From contig JALQBC010000064.1 of the NCBI GenBank assembly GCA_023375675.1, positions 62,001 to 126,000 on the forward strand: a DNA stretch of 64,000 bases, read 5' to 3'. Positions 34,906 through 46,090 of the stretch are shown piece by piece. The stretch's first letter is position 1; every line of letters begins with the position of its first letter. The notes below the pieces were generated by a model, which had not been told where the DNA came from, did not search any database, and saw only the letters and a program-made list of their open reading frames with translations. This DNA comes from Cytospora piceicola. Its lineage: Eukaryota > Ascomycota > Sordariomycetes > Diaporthales > Cytosporaceae. The position numbers and the translations under genes are program-made.

Positions 34906-36434
34906 ATGCTCTTCACCAAAGCAGTCATTCTTGGCCTCGCCGCCCTCGTCACCGCCCACCCGGGCCACGAGGAAGCCGAGAAACGGCACGCCGTCGAGTC
35001 TCGTGCCAATGCCCAGGCAAACAGGCGCTCCCTCGAGGGATGCGCCGCCAAGCTCCAGGAACGCGGCGTAACCACTCGTGCCGTTGAGCGCCGCAAGGCC
35101 ACAGTTGCCAAGCACCGAGAGGCGAAGAGGATCCCCGTTGATGGTGCGCATTGTTCTGTTCATTACCTTTTCTTCCTTTCTGTCGTCCGTCCCCCGTAGG
35201 CTACAGATTCCTGCCAGTATGGCTCACCATCAATGAATTCACTTGCTCGAGTAATGCTGACCCGAAACACTTCAACACGAACAGCCCCCTACAGCCAGGG
35301 CAACAACCTCGACAGCCGGAGCACCATCGGCGTCCTCCGGACAGACCACGAGGGGGACGTGGACGCCACGGCGGCCGAGGCGGACGAGTCGGTCGTGTTT
35401 AACAGCACCACCTGCGCGGTCCTCAACCCCCAGGGCGAGGTAGGCCCTTTCTATGTCCTGGGCGAGTACGTGCGGTCCGACCTGGTCGAAGACGAGGAAG
35501 GCGTGCCTTTGGTTACGGACATCCAGTTCGTCAACGTCAAAACCTGTGAGCCCCTCGCCGGCGTCTGGGCCGACATCTGGAACTGTAACTCTACGGGTGT
35601 TTACTCGGGCGTCGAGTCCGGAGGTAACGGGAACTCGAACGATGCGACCAACTTGGACAACACTGCCCTGCGTGGCATCCAGCAGACGGATGACGATGGC
35701 GTGGTCCAGTTCAACACCATCTTCCCTGGGCACTATGCTGGACGGAGCAACCACATGGTAAGACTTGCAACCACTTTCAATCACTCGTGTACCTTTCTAT
35801 TTCTGCCTGCCTACCTGCCGGCCTACCTGCCTTTCTGTCTGTCTGCTTGCCTGCCTATCTTTCATTCTGTCCGACCGTCTGTCCGTCTGTCCGTCTGTCT
35901 CTCTATCTATATATCTGTTTAACCAGAATTCTCCCACCTTCGCAGCATATCGTCCTTCACGAGAACGCGACCCAGCTCGAGAACGGTACCCTGACCGGCG
36001 GCACGGTCCCACACATCGGGCAGTTCTTCTGGGACCAGTCCCTGATCAGCGCCGTCGAGGCCACGAGCCCCTATAACACCAATACTCTCGCCCTGACCAC
36101 CAATGCCAACGACCACGTGTTTGTCGGGGAGGAGACACAAGGATCCTCCTCGGACCCCGTCTTCAACTACGTCTACATTAGTGATGACATCACCGACGGA
36201 CTATTCAACTGGATTGTGGTCGCCGTCAACCCGAGTGCGGAATACAGTAAGCGAAATGAAATGGGATGAGTAGTGCCCCTGGGTGCTAGTCCTCTCTTTT
36301 TCCTGTGTCATGGGAGCTCAGATATACTAATATGTCATGTGTCTACAGCCCCTACCTACTCCTTCGAGCTCACCGGAGATGGGGGTGTCGCGGTCGGTGG
36401 AAGCACTGGTCCAGGAGGTAGCGGTCCTTTCTAA
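34906..36434 (+). CDS. Secreted intradiol ring-cleavage dioxygenase, four exons
   Basis: Exons 34906-35143, 35207-35757, 35946-36246, 36349-36434; 391 residues, phases consistent. Exon 1/2 boundary (gtgcgc donor, CAG at 35206) is the least certain. Signal peptide MLFTKAVILGLAALVTA, then HPGHEEAEKR, as in the extracellular fungal family. Iron ligands can be placed: Tyr162 in GEVGPFY, Tyr256 in FPGHYAGRSNH, His262 and His264 in NHMHIVLH, the last reached by splicing. CEPLAGVWADIWNCNSTGVYSG and GIQQTDDDGVVQF are typical of the catechol-dioxygenase fold. Such enzymes open catechol rings between the two hydroxyls and probably act outside the cell on phenolics. C-terminus is Gly-rich (GGSTGPGGSGPF). 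Intact. Confidence 0.88.
35800..35925. repeat. Tetranucleotide CTGC/CTGT/CCGT tract inside an intron
   Basis: Imperfect ctgc, ctgt and ccgt units fill most of the second intron (35758-35945) of the dioxygenase gene and make it longer than its neighbours. Confidence 0.85.
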
Positions 36435-36959
36435 AGGGGGTATCTGGTAGAGAGCCGTATAATACTGGGGAAGTTTTCTTCAGTCTTGACCCTTACGGTT
36501 ATAGTTGAAGAATTCCTGGTGATTTTCCTTCCTTTACTCTATCCTCTTTATCCACAGAAATTATTCTGTATTTACGTGTATATATATACAAAATTATAGC
36601 TGAATTATGCTGTATGCATTCTTCATTTTAGGGTTAGGAAACGGCAAGGGAAATGGCGAGGGAAATGCAGAAATTAAGCTGTTGGACGAGGAAGGGAAGA
36701 CCACAAAGTAGATCAGGAATGACTTTGTCAGTTGAGTTACCTAGATGCAGCCTCAACCTTCTGGGATCATCATCCGGTCACCGGACACCAAGTCCTCACT
36801 TATCGTGAAAAGCAAAACGGCTGCGCAGCACATCGTCGAATTGTAGCAGGTGTTTATATTTTACACTTTTCCCGGTACATAGGTAGGTCCCTTGCACGCA
36901 CAAACAAAACAAGTCAAAGACACGGACAGAGAGAGATGTGGATTGAAAACGATTTACAT

Positions 36960-37003
<44 letters not shown>

Positions 37004-37189
37004 TGTTGCAATAAATCATTATTTTTGTCTCTAGCATGTGTGTTTACCTCCAGACTCGATTCATAACATTCAGATTCGCATCGACTTTCCTTAAAGTCTT
37101 GGCTATTTCGATACCCGCAGCCCCATACAACAAGCCTTTTACCCTGAAGCAATGTCTCCCTTGCACCCCACACCTCCTTGGGTCCATGG
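36435..37189. other. Intergenic with AC/AT microsatellite
   Basis: No gene. A run of AC followed by AT dinucleotides occupies 36960-37003. Confidence 0.5.
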
Positions 37190-38058
37190 TAGGCGGCCCT
37201 ACTATGCCCATCGCGTCGAAAGTACTTGGCTAAACTTCGTCCCCCGATTACTCCGGGTGCCTCAACAGTTGTGGTACAGGCACTGTCACTCGCGCCGTCC
37301 ACGAACTCTATCCGGAGCTGTTCTCGTCATCGTCGCCGACCACAGCCATTTATGCCACGGACATCAATCCCGCTTTGGTACATGTCTTCAATATCCACGT
37401 GGCTTCCTGCAGCTGGGGCTAGCGGGTAAAATCCACTGTTATGCCGGCGGAGGGCCTTTCCCTATCAGATTGTGTGCTAACGCATTCCTTGGCCAGGTTC
37501 CTGATTTTCGGCGCCAGGGATGCACGAAGGATCGTGGTAGAGGCATATCGCACGCTTGGTGTCGGCAGCGTGGTTGTCATGACCACCCGGGCGAGGATTT
37601 CGCACTCGCAGGCCCTGAATGGCACAAGGGATCAGCTGTATGGGGAGCATGGAGTGTCGCACATCAAGCTGGAGTGGCTCCACCATAGTCACCTTGAAGA
37701 GTTGCTAAAGGGTATGGGGTTCCGGCAGGTCGAGGCCATGCAGGTTGAGTCGGGGATGGAAAACATGAAAATATGGATGCGTGGATATGGAGTGGAGTTA
37801 TATGGGAATTCCCGGGGGAGGATGGACGCAGAGAGAGGAGACAAAGTTGGAAAGGGATACCATGTTGTTCAGGCAGGAGTGCATTAGGGAATGGTTTACG
37901 ATGCACAAAGATGTGAGGATGAGGGTCAAGATGGGCTCATGTAATACACACGACGAAGAACCCATATCACACCAATCTTCAATTGCAGTGAAAGATTATA
38001 TAGATATAATAATTTCAATCGCAAGCGATGGAACTATTAGGTGCCAAATAAAAGATTG
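37190..38058 (+). pseudogene. Decayed SAM-dependent methyltransferase gene
   Basis: Pieces of one class I methyltransferase run in order through three frames. Before about 37262 the frame reads LAKLRPPITPGAS; after a frame change, NSCGTGTVTRAVHELYPEL carries the SAM glycine motif and AIYATDINPALVHVFN the second-strand acidic residue. An in-frame TAG sits at 37420-37422, followed by MPAEGLSLSDCVLTHSLA, FLIFGARDARRIVVEAYRTL and GSVVVMTTRARISHS in the same frame. Near 37790 the frame changes again to GGGWTQREETKLERD, which matches the usual C-terminal GWTxE segment. One stop plus at least two frame changes over 850 bases mean it is not translated whole unless introns explain them, and I see no suitable splice pairs. 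Confidence 0.78.
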
Positions 38059-38171
38059 ATTTCATTGTGTAGGGTGGCTAGTATAGTATAAGCGCCATTG
38101 CTAGTACTGGGCAAGCATACCGATTTCAGGTCCTTCTCTTCTGCTCTCCTCTTTAGCCAGGACTAGAAAGC

Positions 38172-39207
38172 CTAGAAGATTGCTAGCTGGTGGAAAGTCT
38201 CAGCCTGGATCTGAAGTGGCGCACCACCTCCGGTGCACGTTCCTGAGTGAAGAGCAGAAGTGACGGTCTGCATGGGGTTAGAGCAGTCGCCAGCAGCGAA
38301 AACACCCTTCAAGCTGGTTTGGTTGAAGGGTGGGTTAACCTTGACTGTGTTCATTGGTGTAAGTTCAAGGCCGAGTTGCTGAGCCAAGGAGCCCCTCAAC
38401 TTGGTCTTCGGCTTGTGCGCCAGGAAAGCCTCGGTCTTGCTGTTGCCATCCTCGAGCTGCAGGGTGATCTGGGCACGCTCCGGGGCTTTGATAAGTTTCA
38501 TGATCTTGTTCGAATTCACCGTCATTGGGGCGGGAGCGGCTTCGAGGGCATCCTTTAACTGTTCTGCCAGCCGCTCGTTGCCATTCGTGTACAGAGTCAC
38601 ATGCTTCGACATCTGCAGTGCCTGGCGGGCGAAGTGTAGAGCAGGGATAACCGCGCCAGTGTCGCCCTCAGCCAGCATACCCGCGGAAGCTGTACCTCTC
38701 TCCTCCCACCCGTGGCAGTAGAGACAATGGAAGCTTAGTGCAATGAAGACATGTCAGAATGTATAAACAGAAGGCAAGGAAATTTGAAGGACCCCGGGCT
38801 GGCAAAAGCGACACTTACATTCCAGAGACCCAGCATTCAGCGTAGCCCGGAATATCGGGGAATACGTCTTCAACACCTGTAGCCAGGATGACCTTCTTGC
38901 CGGTCCATGTTGTTCCGCCGCTCGTGGCTTCGAAGACACCATCCTCCCGCTGCCTGAGACTCTCCACCTCGGCGTTCTCGATGGTGATAGAGCTATACCT
39001 CTTGAAGTCGGCCCTGGAGGCAGCACGGAACGTCTCGGGATCCTGATGATCCCAAGACGGCATGGTGTGCATGTGTTTGCTCTGAGAGTTCCGGTACTTG
39101 CCCGAGTCGAATAGTACCGTCTTGTGGTCCTGGCGTACGATGGACGCCGCGGCGCTTAGGCCTGAGGGACCGCCCCCGATGATAATGATGTCGTACTCAG
39201 AAGCCAT
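38172..39207 (-). CDS. GliT/thioredoxin-reductase-like FAD disulfide oxidoreductase, two exons
   Basis: Exons 39207-38819 and 38733-38172; 316 residues. MASEYDIIIIGGGPSGLSAA holds the FAD-binding GxGxxG (11-16). The redox pair is in CLYCHGWEE (Cys133, Cys136) and the C-terminal FAD motif is GVFAAGDCSNPMQTVTSA near 273. The CxYCHG form and the HMHTMPSWDHQDPE segment resemble GliT-type dithiol oxidases and related enzymes of fungal secondary metabolism rather than housekeeping thioredoxin reductase, whose pair is CATC. It would form or reduce a disulphide on a small molecule. The intron has a gtaagt donor and a branch-like ctgac, but the frame requires an AAG acceptor (cactaag). On the minus strand, 0.9 kb from the dehydrogenase gene. 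Confidence 0.87.
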
Positions 39208-40085
39208 GGTTGATGGGAAAAGAAGACGAGTGAAAGAACAGTAGTGTGTAAAAAAGTTTGCGTGAGGGGGCAGTGAGCTGACATTAGCACCGAGGCGGAT
39301 TAAGAAAGCAAAGGAAATATGCCCCGTCTCGGCTGCCGCCGGTGCAGGGAGCACGCCCGGGCAGTTTGCAACCAACCGTTGCTCTTTGTCTGACCAACAA
39401 GTACCCCTGCTGTGACCAACAGACGACAACAGTACCAGCATATTGTACTATAAGTACAGTACGTACTTGCAAGCCACATACCGTGTGATTAGACTGTGAC
39501 TAATTACCGCATTGCATTGCGTCCAGCTCACTACCTGACTGCCGTTATAGGTATATAAAGGGGCCTTCACTACCCACAGGCTCACCACCTCAAATATTAT
39601 GTTTAATATTGACAACTTACACCGATATGCCTATTGTCACTATTGTTCACACTCATTTCCTCACCATTTGATATCGTGACCTTTGTATAGTATAGCACGG
39701 GGTAAAGTATTTATCGTTTGACATGCCGAAGACGAGGTATTGTTAAACAGCGTGGATGAATATCAGGGGTATCTTAATTGTCGTGTCGCTTCCCGATTCG
39801 AGACTGATTGTAAATAGGACCGTAGTTGTAATCGGAACCTTTTACCCTAGGGTAGCTCTGTATTTATCAACCTTAACTTGATTTTCTGTCCTTCTGTTTT
39901 GTGAATCAGTCTAACCGTATCGTCTAAGAGGTCTAGCCATACGGGCATAGAGCCGTACTTTCAAATAGACTAAGTATTTCTGTCCGAGGTTTCTTAAAAT
40001 AACCTTGGAAATTACACGTGGGAAAGTCAGACTACCCTAGGGTAGATCACGATCTAATGACAAAGCCACCCACCAACTTCCATGC
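39208..40085. other. Intergenic between flavoprotein and dehydrogenase genes
   Basis: No gene. Two copies of ctaccctagggtag-like palindrome (39844-39855 and 40032-40045) stand out; a link to regulation is only a possibility. Short A/T-rich promoter-like segments precede the flavoprotein start. Confidence 0.4.
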
Positions 40086-41262
40086 CTAAAAGCTGAATTC
40101 CTGGCCAACAAGTTCCTCGCTCAGTTTCCACAACCTTTCAGCCTCGATCTTGCTCGTTGCCCACGGCTTCACAGTCTCAACCCAGGGGTTGGCAACATGC
40201 GAGTCCTCGAGGTAAGTGCCATTGTGTTCTGAAGAGGAGTTAGCAACATGCTACTGTGACACAATGCACGTTGTCAATCTTCGACTTACCCTTCAGGCTG
40301 GGGTCGAAGGCAGCATAAACGTGGGTCGCCACGCCCTGGTCTGCTGACTTCATCTTGAATTCAGCCCATCCCTCTTTGTTTCCCATTTCGCGATCGGCCG
40401 CCTCTGAATCGACGAGTCATAGTTAGCTAGAGTACAACCCAGCAAATTCTTGCAATTAGACTCACGAAGAGTGACCCCGTCCTGGTTCCAGTCGATATGG
40501 GCTCCCAGGTTGGTATCAAAAATCACGCCGGGGTGCAGACTGTACGACTGGAGACCCGTGCTTCCCAGCTTGTCAGCCAGAGAAAGCGAGAACAGCATGT
40601 TTGCAGTCTTGGATTGTCCGTACGCGCGCCACTTGTTGTAAGTTTCACCGTCCTGCGGTTCGTACCCTGAGTGTTAGCCAGACTCCAATCGTGCTCGTTT
40701 CCAGTGCGCGAATAGAAAGACTGACCCTGAAGTTGTAGTCGCCCCAGCGAATCGGACCCAGGCGATGTCCATCGCTGCTGACATTGACGATACGTGGGGA
40801 TTTGGACGCCAGCAACTTCTTCATAATCACGTTCGTGAACAGAAAGTGGCCGAGATGGTTTGTAGCGAACTGGCTCTCGAATCCATCCTGCGAGAGCTTG
40901 AAGTCGACTGCCATAATGCCTGCATTGTTTACGAGCAGGTCGATATATGGCACGTCGGTCCATGAGTTCAGCTCGTCGGCCGCCTTGCGCACGAAAGCTA
41001 GCGAGCCGAGATCCAATTGTAAGACTTTTGTCTGCACACCTGTCGTCGCTTTGATAGCCTCCGCAGTTTTCTCCGCCTTATCGGGGGATCGAGCCGTAAG
41101 GATCAGCAAGGCTGGCTGGCCATAAGCAACGGCCTCAGCAAAGACTGCGCCGAGACCGTTCGGCGACACGCCTGTGACTAAGATAACTCGGCCCTTGATT
41201 TCGGCCGCGAGCTTCTTCACTAGCTCGCTGCCAGTCGTTTGTGCGCTGTGTGTGTGAGGCAT
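40086..41262 (-). CDS. Short-chain dehydrogenase/reductase, four exons
   Basis: Exons 41262-40726, 40652-40466, 40403-40290, 40228-40086; 326 residues, with GT donors (gtcagt, gtgagt, gtaagt) and CAG acceptors in consistent phases. The cofactor motif is LVTGVSPNGLG (TG at 30-31), with VNNAG near 111-115, VNVSSDGH with the catalytic Ser, and YGQSK (Tyr190, Lys194) assembled across the first intron (NFRDGETYNKWRAYGQSK). The C-terminal half (SLHPGVIFDTNLGAHIDW) follows the usual fungal WW-oxidoreductase/retinol-dehydrogenase-like subgroup. It probably oxidises or reduces an alcohol/ketone with NAD(P); substrate not readable. It ends EFSF*. Same strand as the flavoprotein gene downstream. Intact. 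Confidence 0.92.
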
Positions 41263-41604
41263 GGTTGCGGACGTGATGTTCAACGTCGTAAGTTAAGTAT
41301 CAGGGTTGCCCTAGGAAGTTGCGTTGTCACAAATTCTCGAGTAGATAAAGTGAGACGCGGTGGTTTTATAGGCGGAGACAACGTTTATAAGAAAGACTGT
41401 GCAAATAAACTAACTGTTAGCAGGTGCAGATTTTAAAAGTACTAGAATTTTATATAATAGATGGAAACTAACTGCTTTTATAATAAACTAAACTATATTA
41501 TAATAACAGAATTATTTTTTAATTATACCTTAAAACAGACAGTAATATATTTAGAAAAGAGTTATATATATATATAATAACTTATAGCTATTATTATTAT
41601 TTTC
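41263..41604. other. AT-rich promoter side of the dehydrogenase gene
   Basis: Grades from normal composition into the AT-rich island; no gene. Confidence 0.5.
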
Positions 41605-42143
41605 TTATTATACCTTTTGTTAAGAAGGTTAATGTTTGTTTTATAAGGCGGGCGAGTATACAGAAATTATACCTTTAAGATTTATATTATCTATTTTTAA
41701 TTTTAATTAGCTTTAAATTACAATTATACTAATTCGCTACAGCACCTGTTTAAAAGATCTTATTAGCTATTAAAAGCAGTGATTCTAGTCGTTCTATAAC
41801 TAAATACACTAGTAATTATAAGGCCTTTAATACCTGCCGGAAGGCTTATAGTAACTTTAAGGCTTAAATAAGGTTAGACTTACGATAAGGCTTACGATTA
41901 GGTTCGAACTAAGATATACGCTTGAGTTTTAATCCGATTAAGAAGCACTTACCTAAATCTAAATCTTTAAAAACAGGGCTATTAAACGGTATATTTAATT
42001 AAATCGTAACCTTTAAAGTAGGCTTACTATTAAAGCTAATAGTTTTAATTCTATAAGTTCTCAAGGTTCTTAACTTAAACCTTAGCCCTTCCTTCCCTTC
42101 CTTTCTACCGAAGGCTTATATAAGACTTTAGATTCGAATTAAG

Positions 42144-42545
42144 TTAATAAGTAAGTAAGTAAGTAAGTAAGTAGGTTAGCTAGTAGGTTAGCTAATAAAG
42201 TATTTAGTAAGTTAGCTAGTTAATTATTAAGTAAGTAAATAAGTAAGTAAGTTAGTAAGTAGGTTAGCTAATAAGTTAGTTACTAAATTCCCTACTAAAT
42301 TAGCTAGTAAGTAAGTATATAAGTAAGTATATAAGTAAGTAAGTAAGTAAGTAAGTAGGTAAGTAAGTAGGTAGGTAAGTAAGTAGCTAAGTAAGTAAGT
42401 AGGTAGGTAAGTAAGTAGGTAAGTAAGTAAGTAAGTTAGCTAGTAAGTTAGCTAGTAAGTTAATAAGTAAATAAGTAAGTAAACAAGTAAGTAAGTAAGT
42501 AAGTAAGTAAATAAGTAAGTAAGTAAGTAAGTAAGTAAATAAATA
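42144..42545. repeat. AAGT tetranucleotide tract, left arm
   Basis: Long imperfect array of aagt units with occasional tagg/tagc variants. Confidence 0.9.
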
Positions 42546-42548
42546 TTT

Positions 42549-42630
42549 CGCCGCTTAAGGCTGCAGAGAAGATAATAGAGTAACGCTTAAAAGGCGTTAC
42601 TCTATCGGATCCGGAGTAGCTTAAGCAGCG
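42549..42630. repeat. Small palindromic repeat, copy A
   Basis: Begins cgccgcttaaggctgc and ends gtagcttaagcagcg, with a centre tagagtaacgc...gcgttactcta, so the whole 82 bases can fold into a hairpin. Confidence 0.75.
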
Positions 42631-43018
42631 TATCTAGTTATTAAGTTTCCGATTCTTTTTAACGGAAGGCCTTCTTAACAGGCGGTCTTACCGCCGTTCC
42701 CTAGTTTAATAATTAAAAACTAATAACTTTATATTACTTTTAAGTATTATTATGATTTTTATTAAGTAATATTTAACAGTATAGCTATAGTTATATATAA
42801 TAAATACTTTAAGTAATTATATTATAAATTATTTACTACTTATACATTTAAAACTTAAAAATGTAAATAAAAACCCTTTCTATATATAGTTTTAACGGTA
42901 TAATATATTAAATTACTAAGTTTATATAATATAAACTAAGTAATAGCGGTAGGACCGTCTGCCGAGAAGGCCTTTCGTTAAGAAGGATCGGAATCTTAAT
43001 AGCTACTTAGGTAGATAC

Positions 43019-43099
43019 GCCGCTTAGGCTGCTCCGGATCCGATAGAGTAACGCTTTTTAAGGGTTACTTTATTATATCCTTTATAGCTTTAAGCGGCG
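43019..43099. repeat. Small palindromic repeat, copy B
   Basis: Inverse partner of copy A in the right arm (gccgcttaggctgctccgga ... gctttaagcggcg). Differences from copy A are mostly transitions. Confidence 0.75.
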
Positions 43100-43109
43100 A
43101 AATAATTAA

Positions 43110-43176
43110 CTAACTAACTAACTTACTAGCTACTTTACTAACTAAACTATTAGCTAACTTACTTATATACTTTCTA

Positions 43177-43225
<49 letters not shown>

Positions 43226-43391
43226 ATAACTAAGTAACTAACTTATTAGCTACTTTAATAGCTAACTTAATAGCTAACCTATTAGTTAACTTACTTATCA
43301 ACTTACTTACCTACTTACTTACTTAATACTTAACTAGCTAACTTACTAGCTACCTTACTAGCTAATATATTAGCTAACCTATTTACCTACA

Positions 43392-43481
<90 letters not shown>

Positions 43482-43781
43482 GTTACTTATTTAGTTACCT
43501 ACTTATCTTCTTTCTTACTTACTTATTTACTTACTTACCAGTTAACCTACTTACTTACTTACTTACTTAATAATTAACTAGCTAACTTACTAGCTACCTT
43601 AATAACTAATATAGTAGCTAACCTACTTACTTACCTACTTACTAAGTTACCTATTTACCTCCTTCTTTACTTACTTATTTACTTACGTACTTGTTAATTT
43701 AATAGCTAACTTACTAGCTAACCTACTTACTTACTTATTACCTAGCTTATTTACTAACTAACTAACCTACTAATTTATATA

Positions 43782-43814
<33 letters not shown>

Positions 43815-44105
43815 CTACTTACTAGCTAATTTACTTACTAGCTAATTTAATAGCTAACTTACCTACTTAGTTACTTACTTACTTATTTACCTATTTAGTA
43901 GCTAATTTACCTACTAGCTAATTTATTTAATAGCTAATTTACTAGCTAATTAATAAAATACCTTACTAACTTACTAGCTAACTTACTAGCTATTTTAATA
44001 GCTAACTTACTTACTTACCTACTTACTTACCTACTTATCTACTTACTTACTTACTTATCTACTTACTTACTTACTTACCTACTTACTTACTTACTTACTT
44101 ATTAA
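43110..44105. repeat. ACTT tetranucleotide tract, right arm
   Basis: About 1 kb of actt units (reverse complement of AAGT), with interspersed agct-containing variants; more than twice as long as its partner in the left arm. Confidence 0.9.
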
Positions 44106-44665
44106 CTTAATTCGAATCTAAAGGCTTATATAAGCCTTTAGTAAAAAGGAAGGGAAGTAAGGGCTAAGGTTTAAGTTAAGAACCTTAAGAACTTAAAGAA
44201 TTAAAACTATTAGCTTTAATAGTAAGCCTACCTTAAAGGCTACGATTTAATTAAATATACTATTTAATAGCCCTTTTCTTACAGATATAGATTTAGGTAA
44301 GTTCTTTTTAATTAGATTAAAACTTAAGCGTGTATCTTAGTTCGAACCTAAGGTTTACTGTTAAAGGCCTTATCGTAAGCCTTATCGTAATCGGCCTTAT
44401 CGTAGGCTTAAAATGACTATAAGTCTTCCGGCAGGCATTAAAGGCCTTATAATTACTAGTGTATTTAGTTACAGAACGACTAAAATCACTACTTTTAATA
44501 GCTAATTAGATCCTTTAAACAGGTGCTGTAGCGAATTAGCATAATTGTAATTCAGAGCTAATCAGAATTAAAAACAGGTAGTATAAATCTTAAGGGCAAC
44601 AATTTTTCTATATACTCGCCCGCCTTATAAAACAAACATTAACCTTCCTAACGGAAGGCACTAAT

Positions 44666-45479
44666 ACTAAACCCGATTCTCAGATGCGGGGTCGTTTCAT
44701 CTTACCTCCGGGCCGTGTCGCTTGAGATAATGCACGTTGTTATCACCTAGACAAGATGGTGGTGTGGATAAGACTTAGAGACCCACTTTCGGGCCAGGTG
44801 TAACGTTGAGTATTTGAAAATCTGTGATAAGATTGTATGCAAACAGTTATGTTGGTGTCAAGCGCATAGTTTGACGTGTGGTAAATCCCGGTGAATTCGG
44901 TCCGAACCAGACCTTTAACACAAGGAAGCTCGTACATTGCAGACCGACCCACATAGTGTCACACGTAATATGTACTCGATTGAATCTGTTGATGTATTGT
45001 CTCGTACCCCGCTTGCTCGGGCACGCTAATTTCCATATGAAATACATGCCAGGGTCAATTGTGTGACTTGCTTATTCATACGGACCGAGGTATTTCCGCA
45101 GTCACCCCTGCTGCCGTCCGACATAAAGGGCTTCAACAAGTGGCGGGCAAACATACAGGTGCCATCAACTGAAACATGGCCCAGAGCTGCATTATGCTTA
45201 GCAACCTAACATACCGACGGGGAGTACGATATTGCACAGACAGCTTGCTCCGAAGCAAAGCAAGCTCAGCGAAGCCAGGCCCGTCGAACGTTGTACCTAG
45301 ACTTTAGTCGAGTTTGACCGACAATTTGTGGATATTATGTACTTAAGCACATATGGGACCTGCAGGGTGCCGTTAGTTCGTTTCACACTGCATGCACCTG
45401 TAGAACAACGTCGACACAAGCACGTGTCTCCTCTGCTATCGGGCTACTTGTTGCGACTGTTTCCCCTGACCCGGGCCGG
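44666..45479. other. Intergenic, includes dispersed repeat copy 2
   Basis: No gene. Base composition returns to normal outside the fold-back element. The dispersed repeat lies at 44951-45122. Confidence 0.4.
44951..45122 (+). repeat. Dispersed repeat, copy 2
   Basis: Partner of the repeat at 31818-31988 in opposite orientation. Confidence 0.65.
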
Positions 45480-46090
45480 AATTAGCAGCGAAGGGCTCAC
45501 AGAACTTCTCGGTAGCTTGTTTGGACAACCTGGCACCAATGATACCCTTAACTATGTTTTCGGTCCTTCCCAGACTCTATTTAAACCAAAAGAGAAAAAG
45601 AAGGGCCAAAATATGTCTAGATAGTTTCATCATACCAATGTTGTACTGGGTTGTCGGCGGAGGCACTGCTAGCAAAATGATTACTGCTAGATTGGCCGGG
45701 CCTTAGATCCTGCGAACTACAGTACACCGTTGCCTTGATTAAGCACCCGAAGCTCGTTTGAGACATCGGTACTGCAGATGTCGATTGCCAACGCTGACAG
45801 CACCTTAATATATGTTCCAATACCCTAGCTAAGCGTGTCCTGTTCGATAGCAACAAGACGGCAACCGCTGTTTTAGTCTAGGGCAACAGCAAGCTCATCC
45901 ACATAACATTTCAGCTTTCAGCCAGGAAAAAGGTCGTTCTCTCTGCCGGTGTCGTGAGTTTCTTTCAAATGTTGTTGATGTAAATCTTTCTCTGGGCAAA
46001 GGGCTGGATGAAACTCGCACTGACGCTGCCAGTAGCGAAGGAAGTAGTAGTACCTGCGGTTGGATTAGCGTCGTTGAGGCAGTACCGGTA
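45480..46090 (+). pseudogene. Relic of a GMC oxidoreductase gene
   Basis: Short plus-strand pieces match the glucose-methanol-choline oxidoreductase family: LLGSLFGQPGTND (near 45505-45545), then in another frame WVVGGGTASKMITARLAGP (about 45650-45705), which is the N-terminal FAD-binding GGGTAG motif. From about 45813 one frame reads LAKRVLFDSNKTATAVLV, a TAG stop, then LSARKKVVLSAGVVSF, which is the family's VILSAG region, with a second stop (TAA) after it. Roughly 200 codons between the two blocks are missing, and there are stops and frame changes. Such enzymes are FAD-dependent alcohol oxidases/dehydrogenases. Clearly non-functional. Confidence 0.7.

Larger units (their letters stand above)
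41605..44665. mobile_element. Long fold-back (inverted-arm) element with tetranucleotide tracts
   Basis: The stretch 41605-42130 is repeated in inverse orientation at about 44105-44665: taatgtttgttttataaggc and attcgctacagcacctgttt on the left reappear as reverse complements on the right, and most differences I compared are C/T or G/A. Inside each arm lies a tetranucleotide tract (AAGT-type 42144-42545; ACTT-type 43110-44105), then an inverted block that includes a small palindrome (42549-42630 and 43019-43099) and a segment with accgcc/ggcggt. The centre at about 42720-42945 is plain AT-rich DNA. No protein frame. Overall shape resembles a foldback-type DNA transposon altered by RIP. Exact ends and target duplication could not be fixed. 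Confidence 0.65.

Noticed and set aside
35272..36269. Minus-strand 170-codon frame and plus-strand frames of 103 and 160 codons
   Set aside because: The minus frame is a shadow of the dioxygenase; the plus frames begin inside the tetranucleotide-rich second intron and only run into exon 3.
38247..38721. Plus-strand frames over 100 codons
   Set aside because: Antisense shadows of the GliT-like flavoprotein gene on the minus strand.
43110..44105. CRISPR-like or centromeric array
   Set aside because: The repeat unit is four bases without spacers and is part of a fold-back element; CRISPR does not occur in fungi.
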